Of a stretch of 64,000 bases of DNA, positions 17,467 to 24,513 are shown one piece after another; position 1 is the stretch's first letter; each line of letters opens with the position of its first letter. The stretch spans positions 1,612,001 to 1,676,000 of the forward strand of contig NZ_UGYM01000002.1 of assembly GCF_900456975.1 (NCBI RefSeq), read 5' to 3'. Source of the DNA: Shewanella baltica. Lineage in GTDB: Bacteria; Pseudomonadota; Gammaproteobacteria; Enterobacterales; Shewanellaceae. The notes under the pieces were generated by a model. That model was not told the DNA's origin, did no database searches, and saw only the letters and a list, made by a program, of their open reading frames with translations. A program made the translations under genes and the position numbers.

Positions 17467-17606
17467 AAATGCCTCCAACAAGGTGAAACTGTCGCCGTTA
17501 TCGTTATCGGGATATGGACCATCACCCCTTGGTTGCTTTGCTTTGGCTGCTTTGCTTAGATAGCCTAAATCGTGAATGTTCGCGGCGGCTCTGCGGCTCT
17601 ACTGCG

Positions 17607-17969
17607 TTAGTGGCCGACGGGCGTGGCTGTCGTCATCGTGTGCAGCGGATGCACATTAGTGACGGCTTGCGAGTCGTTACGCCACACCATCACCTTGCCG
17701 TACAAACCTTGTTGGGGCTCAGTAAAGCGCAGGCAGAAGTTCAGCCCGAGTTCGCCCGTGTGGCGAATAAACTGGCGGTAAAAGGCAGGGCTAGGGTGGT
17801 GATAGGCAAAATGCTTGACCAGCTCGGCGCAACGGACTTGCACCCGTGGGCAATCCATCGGGTCGGTGTGGCCCTTGGCTAGCGCCATCAAGCAGGCAAA
17901 ACGTATTGCAACCAGTAGACGAAACTCATCGCGTTGCTTAGGTGTGGTGTGAACTTTCGCTAGAATCAT
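17607..17969 (-). CDS. Hypothetical phage early protein, first gene of the leftward operon
   Basis: This 120-residue basic protein (MILAKVHTTPKQRDEFRLLVAIRFACLMALAKGH...) has a C-terminal low-complexity segment rich in Thr and His. No motif is recognised. It is the promoter-proximal gene of the leftward early operon. Repressor-type operator sequences lie at 18014 and 18203, upstream of its start, comparable to the PL/OL position of lambda. AAGGAA precedes the ATG. Confidence 0.6.
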   Translation of the reverse strand: MILAKVHTTPKQRDEFRLLVAIRFACLMALAKGHTDPMDCPRVQVRCAELVKHFAYHHPSPAFYRQFIRHTGELGLNFCLRFTEPQQGLYGKVMVWRNDSQAVTNVHPLHTMTTATPVGH

Positions 17970-18226
17970 TTCCTTGTCCTCGGCTGTCGAATTTTAAGTT
18001 GTGTTGATCTAGATTAGTTTTAGCTATACCAATCATTCGGTTAGCTTTGTGTTCAAGCAAAATTTGACAAATGGCAGTGTTAAAACAGTTCCCGTCAATG
18101 CCGTCAGAACGGAGCATGGTTGAACGTATTACTGATCACTTGCACAGTTAAGCCACTTTTGGTTCTGATTGGTTAAATCTTATTGGTAATCTCCATAATA
18201 ATATAGCTAAAGCTATTCGAGGTGTA

Positions 18227-18260
18227 AATACCCAAAGCAATAAATATTGCTTTGGGTATT
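18227..18260. repeat. Perfect 15-bp inverted repeat with AAAT loop
   Basis: The stem AATACCCAAAGCAAT / ATTGCTTTGGGTATT has no mismatch and a four-base loop. It is AT-flanked and may act as a bidirectional terminator or a protein-binding cruciform beside the operator at 18203. Confidence 0.75.
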
Positions 18261-18380
18261 ATTGTTTGTCCTAAAAAGTGATTTATTTTTCGTTTGGTAA
18301 TGAATTTTATGGAAGAGGTGGTGGTGAGTTGATGTCAGTTTTACGATTTAAAAAATTAGGCCGTAAAACACAGCAGGGGG

Positions 18381-18414
18381 ATGTATAAAAACCGCCATAG
18401 AGGTTTTTATACAT
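18381..18414 (-). terminator. Terminator after the HipA-like kinase pair
   Basis: The 13-bp stem ATGTATAAAAACC / GGTTTTTATACAT, with T runs on the minus strand, lies 7 bp beyond the stop of the 290-residue gene. Confidence 0.8.
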
Positions 18415-18421
18415 ATTACGT

Positions 18422-19294
18422 TTATGCAGCAGTGCTTAAAATGATGCTCGCAGCTTCTTCTATAGAGTAAACGGGTTGAATTTTTACATCATAAGTATCA
18501 GCTAAATCTTGAAGTGTTAAAAAAGCACTGTGTATTGTCTGAATATTCTTATCACTGTATGCCGGGTCATCATCCGTCGGGCGGAAAATTAGCATCTCAT
18601 GACTGTCGCGCTCAAAAAAGTTCCCATGTTTTTTTATGAGTGATAAATCGCTAATTTTTGCCTTACTATCAATAACTAAAGTGTTTAAATTCTGGGGAAA
18701 AAGCTTCCCTGTATTAATAGCCGCCGTATCACTTAGGTAGAAGATTTTGGCAGGTCGATGTCCATCTTCAAAACTATAGTTTTGATTGAAAAAAATCTGC
18801 CTTCTGGGGTCTTTACTAAGTACTGCATCAATTAGCTGGGTAGACCATTTATCTTTTCCAATGTCTGATTTTAGTGCGATGCTCTCAGCTTCATCATGTA
18901 ATGATGACAAGCTTGATGATAATGATACAGCTTGGCGTAAGATGCCTGCTGTTGTAGCTGAGGCTGCTGCTCTTTCGATACCAAGTGTTATACCAGAAAC
19001 TGGAGCAACCCAACTATGAAATTCTCCAGTTCTTTTTAAGTGCTGTTCAAGGCTATTAGCTATCATCTCGACCATCTTATTAAATGATGGAGCTTTAGCA
19101 TCATACATGGCATCAACAACTTCTTTCCTGATAGCAGGCTTTACTAATACATTGCCAGTGGAAGTTATTGTTGCAACGATAATAGTCAAACGTTCGCCTG
19201 AACCCAAGATAGGCTCTAAATATATAGATACCCACTTTGCTTTGATGGAAGGCAATGGAGGTACGTTTTTAAGAATAAAATCAATGTTTAGCAT
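18422..19294 (-). CDS. Unknown partner of the HipA-like kinase, 290 residues
   Basis: The protein begins MLNIDFILKNVPPLPSIKAKWVSIYLEPILGSGERLTIIVATI. The phrase 'EP..GSGER' resembles the start of DUF3037-type proteins, which I recall as frequent neighbours of HipA-like kinases; this resemblance is weak. The middle is a Ser/Ala-rich helical stretch (AVSLSSSLSSLHDEAESIALKSD), and the C-terminal half contains NLNTLVIDSKAKISDL and a final PVYSIEEAASIILSTAA. No membrane segment is seen. The start overlaps the kinase stop by 7 bp, so the two are one translationally coupled unit. Confidence 0.65.
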   Translation of the reverse strand: MLNIDFILKNVPPLPSIKAKWVSIYLEPILGSGERLTIIVATITSTGNVLVKPAIRKEVVDAMYDAKAPSFNKMVEMIANSLEQHLKRTGEFHSWVAPVSGITLGIERAAASATTAGILRQAVSLSSSLSSLHDEAESIALKSDIGKDKWSTQLIDAVLSKDPRRQIFFNQNYSFEDGHRPAKIFYLSDTAAINTGKLFPQNLNTLVIDSKAKISDLSLIKKHGNFFERDSHEMLIFRPTDDDPAYSDKNIQTIHSAFLTLQDLADTYDVKIQPVYSIEEAASIILSTAA

Positions 19295-20049
19295 GGGAAA
19301 TTCATCTGTGTCTGCATTGGTTTTATCTGCTGATAGAGCAAATGACTTATAACTCCGATTCGTAATGCTAAGAAGTTTAGCATCTGATGTTGTGTCTTGG
19401 CGTCGATTAATGAATCGGGAATTTGATCTTTTAGCCCATCGACTACAATATGCTTTTTGGCATCAGCCCAATCTCTAGAATGCTTAACTGTAGCTTGCAG
19501 AGCAATTTCATTGTGTGGATCAATGTTTGATTTAACAACATCTAACAATTGATTTAAATAGTAATCTACCCCCCATTGGTCAAAGCCTAGCCCAGGTGGA
19601 ATAGCATTTTCATGGTCGATCAATATGAAGTCTTCACCATTAAAGAGTAAATTACCATCGTGCCTGTCACCCATTGCGATTAACTCATCAAAAAGAGCCG
19701 CGTCTCTTAAAATCGGCCAATTGGTAAGTTTTTCCATTACAGTGCTATCTGTTGAGTCAATAACGTATTGGGCTAGACTGGGATAAGCTGCATCAACACT
19801 AGCAAAGAAAAGCTTGTTGTTTTCATCAAAAAGTACAACTGGCTCAGGTATTGGGATTGACAGTGCACGGCCTAAAGCTGCACATATTACTTCAGTAGAA
19901 ATTTCACGGGAGGATAATTCTTTTGCAAATACGACTACTTCTTCATAATCACCATTAGAAGTCATTAATGATGCAAACCCTTTTAGAGCTTGGTGTTGAC
20001 CTTCACGAATCTTTTGGCAACCGGGGAGAAGCCTTCCTATTCTTATCAC
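19288..20049 (-). CDS. HipA-like protein kinase-fold protein
   Basis: This 253-residue protein has a minimal kinase fold of the HipA/PI3-4K type. The probable ATP-binding lysine is in EEVVVFAKELSSREI (about residue 43), the catalytic loop is AMGDRHDGNLLF (D-x4-N, about residue 127), and the metal-binding Asp is in FILIDHENAI (about residue 142). The full-length HipA N-terminal domain is absent, so it belongs to the short 'HipA_2' type. GTG 20049 is the likely start, with AAAAGGA upstream. It lies beside the cI-like repressor, where prophages commonly keep exclusion or immunity genes. The phosphorylated target is unknown. Confidence 0.75.
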   Translation of the reverse strand: MIRIGRLLPGCQKIREGQHQALKGFASLMTSNGDYEEVVVFAKELSSREISTEVICAALGRALSIPIPEPVVLFDENNKLFFASVDAAYPSLAQYVIDSTDSTVMEKLTNWPILRDAALFDELIAMGDRHDGNLLFNGEDFILIDHENAIPPGLGFDQWGVDYYLNQLLDVVKSNIDPHNEIALQATVKHSRDWADAKKHIVVDGLKDQIPDSLIDAKTQHQMLNFLALRIGVISHLLYQQIKPMQTQMNFPC

Positions 20050-20267
20050 GTAAAAATCCTTTTAAATTTGATAAACTAAAAATACTTACTTTTTATAAAT
20101 GCTGATATGTCTAAATTCACATCATGAGCGTTCGATTATAAAAAGTAAACGTTTACCATTTGCTATACATTAACCACCACTGCCACAGTGCTGTTTTTCT
20201 TGAATAGTTCTTAATGATGCAACTGATTGTCGAAGAAGTAGAACCAATATCAGCCAGTTCAATTTGA
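20050..20267. promoter_or_regulatory. Promoter/operator region of the HipA-like pair
   Basis: A perfect 13-bp inverted repeat (TTACTTTTTATAA at 20086-20098, TTATAAAAAGTAA at 20136-20148) encloses 37 bp, and the perfect palindrome GTAAACGTTTAC (20145-20156) overlaps its right arm. On the minus strand TATAAT occurs inside the right arm and could be a -10 box. The arrangement suggests autoregulation of the kinase pair, independent of the repressor gene. Confidence 0.5.
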
Positions 20268-20993
20268 TCACACAATAACTGAATACCAGAAAACTCTACC
20301 GATTATTTCTACTGATTCAGCAGGCTTGTCCTCGGGCTCATATTCATCACTATTAAAACTCAAAATATTTAGCTTATCTGGTGAAGAACGGCGAAGTACT
20401 TTAATGCGTTTCCATCCATTCTCATTGATGGCATAAATTTTCCCATCAACAATCTTTTTATCGTTTGTATTTACAGCAACAGTTGTTCCATCAGGTATGT
20501 ATGGCTCCATGCTGTTTCCTCTGGCAGGGAAACAAATCACTCCAGAACCATCCGTATTAGCTCCAACTTTACGTAGAGTTGATTTAGAGAACCTTAGCTT
20601 GAAGCCATTGTAATCCTCATCATTAAAGGTTCCATCACCACAGGCAAATTCAACGTCTCGTAAGAATGGCACTTCAACTTCGTCACTATTAATTGGGGTT
20701 GAATCATCCCAAGCTTCAAGGGTACCCCATTCTGATTTATCAGGAATCTGTTGTTGTTTGTTTGAGAGTTCACCCAACCTCATGGGTTCGTGCCCATTGA
20801 GAAGCCATTCAGGACTCACTCTCAAAACTTTCGCAATTTCATAAAGCTTTCTGGTGTTTTTAGTTTTACCTGTTGTTAGTTTCCAGACGCTTGGTTGCGC
20901 CATGCCTATAGCCTCACCTAGTGATGCTTGAGTGTAACCAGCCTCATCCATGGCCGTTCTTAATCTATCCGCAAAAGATTCATTTTTATTCAT
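20268..20993 (-). CDS. Phage CI-type repressor (HTH + S24/LexA peptidase)
   Basis: The 241-residue protein has an N-terminal XRE helix-turn-helix (TQASLGEAIGMAQPSVWKLTTGKTKN, about residues 20-45) and a C-terminal LexA-type autopeptidase domain. The catalytic serine is in ARGNSMEPYIPDG (about residue 166) and the general-base lysine lies in the KRIKVL segment. A likely self-cleavage bond is Cys-Gly in EFACGDGT (about residue 117). It should hold the element quiescent and be inactivated by RecA during SOS. The gene diverges from the cro-like gene, with three operator sites in between. Confidence 0.92.
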   Translation of the reverse strand: MNKNESFADRLRTAMDEAGYTQASLGEAIGMAQPSVWKLTTGKTKNTRKLYEIAKVLRVSPEWLLNGHEPMRLGELSNKQQQIPDKSEWGTLEAWDDSTPINSDEVEVPFLRDVEFACGDGTFNDEDYNGFKLRFSKSTLRKVGANTDGSGVICFPARGNSMEPYIPDGTTVAVNTNDKKIVDGKIYAINENGWKRIKVLRRSSPDKLNILSFNSDEYEPEDKPAESVEIIGRVFWYSVIV

Positions 20994-21004
20994 AAGTGAA
21001 ATTT

Positions 21005-21067
21005 ATAGCCATAGTTATATCTCGTCAAATATCTAAAGCTATTTACATTGGCAATACCTTTGGCTAT
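21005..21067. promoter_or_regulatory. Three repressor/Cro operator sites
   Basis: Fourteen-base palindrome-like sites ATAGCCATAGTTAT (21005), ATATCTAAAGCTAT (21029) and ATACCTTTGGCTAT (21054) match ATAGCTNNAGCTAT or its complement at 11 to 13 of 14 positions. They are spaced 24 and 25 bp start to start, as the lambda OR sites are. They lie between the divergent cI-like and cro-like starts. The consensus was built from these and the two sites at 18.0-18.2 kb. Confidence 0.7.
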
Positions 21068-21100
21068 TATTTGGTTAATTTAAATGAGTGGAGGTATTTT

Positions 21101-21331
21101 ATGGCTGTAAAAGCTATTGCACAGGCTATAAATGTATTAGGAAGTCAGCAGAAACTTGCTGATGCCTGCAACGTAAAGCAGCCATCAGTTTGTGCATGGC
21201 TTCATGGCCGGAAAAAAGTTTCAGCAGAAAATGCGAAACGAATTGAAAAGGCAACTCATGGAGCCGTTCCTGCATACAAGATCCGCCCTGACTTGGTCGA
21301 TTTATTTCCACATCCAAATGAAGCTGCGTAA
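21101..21331 (+). CDS. Cro/YdaS-like HTH regulator
   Basis: The 76-residue protein has the helix-turn-helix LADACNVKQPSVCAWLHGRKKVSAENAKRIEKAT, typical of YdaS/Cro family proteins encoded first in the rightward early operon (Pfam YdaS_antitoxin type). ATG 21101 follows GGAGGTATTTT; a longer frame from 20996 would run through the operators and is rejected. It should repress cI-like and modulate early transcription through the sites at 21005-21067. Confidence 0.88.
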   Translation: MAVKAIAQAINVLGSQQKLADACNVKQPSVCAWLHGRKKVSAENAKRIEKATHGAVPAYKIRPDLVDLFPHPNEAA

Positions 21332-21359
21332 TCACTTCATGCTTAATAGTGGTAACTAT

Positions 21360-21665
21360 ATGAAAATATTTATCTTTATTCATCAAATACTCTCAGTTAT
21401 TCGTCAGTTTTATGCTGATGTGCGAAAGCATGAAGTAGGTATGCATTCAGGAACCATGTCTAAACAGATCTTTGCACTCTTTAGCAAAGTTAAATCTGAA
21501 AATGACAATGGTTGCTTACAGCTACGTGATGCAACTTATTTTGTTCACACCATAGGCAACCACTTGAATTTAAAAGCGACTCTATCAGACCGTCAATACT
21601 ACCAATCCAAACTCATTTGTACTTCCTACAACTGTAAATTAACAGAGAGAGGCTTATTAGCATGA
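21360..21665 (+). CDS. Hypothetical early protein between cro-like and ydaT-like genes
   Basis: The likely product from ATG 21360 is 101 residues (MKIFIFIHQILSVIRQFYADVRKHEVGMHSG...). An ATG at 21339 is also possible. The stop overlaps the next ATG (GCATGA), indicating coupling. It occupies the cII position but has no recognisable CII helix-turn-helix. Function is unknown. Confidence 0.5.
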   Translation: MKIFIFIHQILSVIRQFYADVRKHEVGMHSGTMSKQIFALFSKVKSENDNGCLQLRDATYFVHTIGNHLNLKATLSDRQYYQSKLICTSYNCKLTERGLLA

Positions 21666-22285
21666 AAACCCATTCACGAAAAAAAGATAGCCGTTTGAAT
21701 TTGTTGATGAAAACGATTCATCGGGTGTTGGAGTTACCCAAGATGACGCGCTTTGCGCTGGCGATTGATTTTGTTGCGGCAGTTGAGCGCCTTGGGCTGA
21801 GTGAGGTATTAGCGGCGGAGGGCATTAGCTTTGCGAGCACGCAAGACGTGCACAACGATGCGCGAATTAATGCCCAAAAGCTGTTCCGTTGGCTTGGCCA
21901 GTACGAGGGCCAACATCCGCAGGCGGATCGCTTGTTTCATGTTGAGCAAGCACTGGTGGCGGCATTGCCCGAGCAATTGCGAGTGCAGTATCTCAACGAT
22001 GTATTTGGCTGCACTGGGGTGACGGTAATAGCGGACCGCATGAATGATGGCCATGTGCTGCATGTGGCCGATATGGCGGCATCGTTAACCAAAGAGAACG
22101 CCGAGGCGCAAGTGGCGGTGATCCATTTGGGTCCGGCGCCGAAGCGCGAGCAGTTAGTGGCGGCGCACCGCGAGTTAAAAGAGTCGGCGGCAACCACGCA
22201 AGCGAGTATGGCAGCGTTAGAGCTGGCGTATCCGTATTTAGCGAGTCATGGCGGTAAGGCGGCGCAATACGCGGCCGAGAAGTGA
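21662..22285 (+). CDS. YdaT-like phage regulator
   Basis: The region INAQKLFRWLGQYEGQHPQADRLFHVEQALVAALPEQLRVQYLNDVFG (about residues 69-116) follows the YdaT pattern of the E. coli Rac prophage ('NTQKIFRW...' then a predicted helix with 'ALP'). YdaT follows YdaS there too; it has been described as a CII-like regulator and as a toxin to cells when expressed alone. The 207-residue protein has an additional Ala-rich C-terminal helix (QLVAAHRELKESAATTQASMAAL). It is translationally coupled to both neighbours. Confidence 0.6.
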   Translation: MKTHSRKKDSRLNLLMKTIHRVLELPKMTRFALAIDFVAAVERLGLSEVLAAEGISFASTQDVHNDARINAQKLFRWLGQYEGQHPQADRLFHVEQALVAALPEQLRVQYLNDVFGCTGVTVIADRMNDGHVLHVADMAASLTKENAEAQVAVIHLGPAPKREQLVAAHRELKESAATTQASMAALELAYPYLASHGGKAAQYAAEK

Positions 22286-22290
22286 CAGCG

Positions 22291-22617
22291 ATGCCGCAAT
22301 CGAACCTTAACATCAATGTTATCGCCAGTGCTAAGACTGAGCTGCATCAGCAGTTGATCCGCTTGGGCGACATGATCGGCGACGGTTTGCACTTAGAACC
22401 CGATGGCAAATGGATTGCGAAAGAATATGTAAAAGTGGCGCGGGCGTTAGGTTATCGGCCAAAACGCGCGAATCACAGCGCACAGATTAATGCGGTGATG
22501 CTTAAGCGGGTAGCTGATGTGCCGTGTGGCCAGTGCGGTTTGGCTTTAAAGCAAACCAAGTCGGGCTCAAAACGCGCCGTGTGTGCCAATGGGCATAAGT
22601 GGCAGTTGTTGAAATGA
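22291..22617 (+). CDS. Small zinc-finger phage protein
   Basis: The 108-residue protein has one C-terminal zinc knuckle, CGQCGLALKQTKSGSKRAVCANGHKW (C-x2-C...C-x3-H), and an N-terminal helical segment (KTELHQQLIRLGDMIGDGLHLEPDGKWIAKEY). A GTG at 22282 overlapping the preceding stop is an alternative start. Function is unknown; the position suggests a role in early regulation or replication. Confidence 0.6.
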   Translation: MPQSNLNINVIASAKTELHQQLIRLGDMIGDGLHLEPDGKWIAKEYVKVARALGYRPKRANHSAQINAVMLKRVADVPCGQCGLALKQTKSGSKRAVCANGHKWQLLK

Positions 22618-22660
22618 CTTGTTGGAATGAGCTGTTGAAATGAAAGAAGGAGTGAATGAC

Positions 22661-22771
22661 ATGTTCACAAATCAGTTAAGTGATAACTGGGCGCGTAAAA
22701 AACGCCGTTATCAAATTGCCCGCCACAGTTTGGCGACCGATGCGGGCTTGATACCTAAGATCATGAAGTGA
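22661..22771 (+). CDS. Tiny basic protein, 36 residues
   Basis: ATG 22661 follows AGAAGGAGTGAATGAC and encodes a basic peptide (MFTNQLSDNWARKKRRYQIA...). Its stop abuts AGGAGG, the ribosome site of the next gene. The last ten codons include a GCGACCGATGCGGGCTT segment that recurs at 23544, outside any gene, so the DNA rather than the peptide may be what is repeated. Confidence 0.45.
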   Translation: MFTNQLSDNWARKKRRYQIARHSLATDAGLIPKIMK

Positions 22772-22782
22772 GGAGGATAACG

Positions 22783-23505
22783 ATGTTTGATCCTGAATGT
22801 TTAATTTGTTGTTTGGAGGGCGGCGCCGCGTGTTCGGTACATGGGCAAGTTGGCCGTGCTGATGGGCCTGCCGTGGCTGCGCTTACCGAGATGGAAACCG
22901 CGCAAGTGACGTTACTCATGATGCAAGCAAAGCAGTTAATGCTTAAGGCGATGGCGCTTAAATCTAAGTCGAACATGCCTAATAGCACTGAGCCTAATGT
23001 GCCTGAGCTTAGCGCGGCAACCTCTGAACGGGCAGCGTTAAGTGGCGTGAACATGGGCAAAGACATTGCCTGTTTTCATGGGCATACCACGGCGGAGTTG
23101 TTTAAGCGAACGCAGGTGGGCCGAATGGTTGAGGTGTTAAGGAACTGCGATGAATTGCAGCATAGTCGCCCCGAGCGTTGGGCGGTTATCGCGACCGACA
23201 TCGTGGATAAGGCGTTGCTGGGTAGTAGCAAGCAGTTGTTGCTGCCGACGGTGAGCATCGATTGGATTATGAATTATCTGCTGATGGAAGAACAACGCGC
23301 GGAGCGTTCTATTGCGCTATTGGCGGCGGATGTAGGCGCGGCTGATGCGAGTGCGGCTGATATGAGTGCAATAGCGAAAAGCCGCAACGTGCACATTAAA
23401 CGGCGTGATTTTTTTAGCCAGTTGCGCAGTAACTTGGCGCACAAGGTTTACTTGCTTGGCAGTGAAGGCGAGCGAGCGGAGGGCAACGGGGCACATTGCA
23501 GTTGA
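22783..23505 (+). CDS. Hypothetical phage protein, 240 residues
   Basis: ATG 22783 has the perfect ribosome site AGGAGG. The N-terminus (MFDPECLICCLEGGAACSVHGQVG) has five Cys and one His and may bind a metal. The remainder is largely helical and Ala/Ser/Met-rich, with no recognised domain (IMNYLLMEEQRAERSIALLAADVGAADASAADMSAIA). It lies directly upstream of the replication genes. Confidence 0.6.
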   Translation: MFDPECLICCLEGGAACSVHGQVGRADGPAVAALTEMETAQVTLLMMQAKQLMLKAMALKSKSNMPNSTEPNVPELSAATSERAALSGVNMGKDIACFHGHTTAELFKRTQVGRMVEVLRNCDELQHSRPERWAVIATDIVDKALLGSSKQLLLPTVSIDWIMNYLLMEEQRAERSIALLAADVGAADASAADMSAIAKSRNVHIKRRDFFSQLRSNLAHKVYLLGSEGERAEGNGAHCS

Positions 23506-23655
23506 CCCGTTGTTGTAGACATAAGAAAGCCCGCTGAAGTTTTGGCGACCGATGCGGGCTTAATACCTATACCTAAAGTGAGGCAATAGCATGTTACTGA
23601 AGCATGGGGTTTGCGTCAATTCGAGTTTGTGGGTTGCTCTGTTTGGGGGTGACTT

Positions 23656-24513
23656 ATGAGCATGGAATTGATGGTAAAAGCGATGAAGGCCAAGGTGGGT
23701 AATCCACTGCGCAAGCTGGTGTTGATCAAGCTTGCTGATAACGCCAATGACCAAGGCGAATGCTGGCCGAGTTACGAGTATATTTCGCAGGCTTGTGAGA
23801 TAAGCGAGCGGTCGGCGATTAACCACATTAATGCGCTGGTTGACGTCGGACTGGTGCGCAAAATTACCCGCAAGAGTGAGCATAAACGCAATACATCTAA
23901 CCTGTATATTTTGGACTTTTCATCGTGTGTTCTGAGTGATAAACCTGCTCAAACCCTACCTTTTACTGAGGGTGCAGCAAATTCACCCCTAGAAAATACT
24001 CAGGGTGCAGCATATTCACCCCTAGAAAATATTGGGGGTGCGGCAGATTCACCCCTAGCCAATTTTGAGGGTGCAGCAAATGCACCCATGGGTGCAGGAG
24101 ATTCACCCTCTGAGGGTGCAGGAGCTGCACCCAGAATCTGTCACTCTTTTGAACCTATCAATGAATCTTTAAAAGACTCTTGTCCAGCAACGAGTGCTAA
24201 GTCGGTTTTCAATGCGTTTTTCAAAGCCTATCCCGCCCATCGCAAAGGCGGCTCGGATTCGGCTGCGTGGAAAGCGTGGAAGGCCGAAAAGCTGACCGAC
24301 GCCGATTGTGTGTTGGCGGTGACGTGGTTGAAGGAGGCTGCGGCGCTGGATACGAGTTGGGGCTTTAGCGCGAACGGCCAGTTTGTGCTCGGTATTACCA
24401 AGTTTATCCGCGAACGCCACTGGCTAACACCGTTGCCAAGACCAATGGCCGCGGCAGTTGGGCAAGTGGATTGGAGTTATGCGGTGTATGACCCAGAGGA
24501 CCCCTTGATATGA
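23656..24513 (+). CDS. Lambda O-like replication initiator
   Basis: This 285-residue protein has an N-terminal winged-helix domain of the phage replication O / helix_turn_helix type (LIKLADNANDQGECWPSYEYISQACEISERSAINHINALVDVGLVRKI, about residues 25-72). A middle linker built of repeated GAAxSP units (residues 106-155) is encoded by an iteron array. The C-terminal domain (FFKAYPAHRKGGSDSAAWKAWKAEKLTDADCVLAVTWLKEA...FVLGITKFIRERHW) is typical of phage replication proteins. It overlaps the P-like gene by 4 bp. It should recognise its own origin and recruit the helicase through the P-like partner. Confidence 0.85.
   Translation: MSMELMVKAMKAKVGNPLRKLVLIKLADNANDQGECWPSYEYISQACEISERSAINHINALVDVGLVRKITRKSEHKRNTSNLYILDFSSCVLSDKPAQTLPFTEGAANSPLENTQGAAYSPLENIGGAADSPLANFEGAANAPMGAGDSPSEGAGAAPRICHSFEPINESLKDSCPATSAKSVFNAFFKAYPAHRKGGSDSAAWKAWKAEKLTDADCVLAVTWLKEAAALDTSWGFSANGQFVLGITKFIRERHWLTPLPRPMAAAVGQVDWSYAVYDPEDPLI
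23970..24132. repeat. Iteron array, probable replication origin inside the O-like gene
   Basis: Six copies of a 19-bp partly palindromic sequence, consensus GGGTGCAGNANATTCACCC, begin at 23970, 24003, 24036, 24069, 24090 and 24114. The first four are exactly 33 bp apart and the last two are compressed. Lambda has its iterons at the same place, between the DNA-binding and C-terminal domains of O. Confidence 0.8.

Larger units (their letters stand above)
17970..18421. promoter_or_regulatory. Leftward early promoter region with two operator-like sites
   Basis: TTAGTTTTAGCTAT (18014-18027) and ATAGCTAAAGCTAT (18203-18216) match the 14-bp consensus ATAGCTNNAGCTAT found in the repressor/cro intergenic region: 12 of 14, and a perfect palindrome with an AA spacer. 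The region carries no gene. It also contains a perfect hairpin (18227-18260) and the terminator of the HipA-like pair (18381-18414). Confidence 0.65.

Noticed and set aside
17514..17882. A 122-codon plus-strand frame opposite the first gene of the leftward operon
   Set aside because: It is antisense to two better-supported minus-strand genes, lacks a ribosome site, and its composition (many Arg/His/Val) is typical of a shadow frame.
20996..21100. N-terminal extension of the Cro-like gene to 20996
   Set aside because: It would be translated through the three operator sites and has no ribosome site; ATG 21101 follows GGAGG.
21192..21338. N-terminal extension of the gene at 21360 back to 21192
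   Set aside because: It would overlap most of the Cro/YdaS-like gene in another frame; starts at 21339 or 21360 are more plausible.
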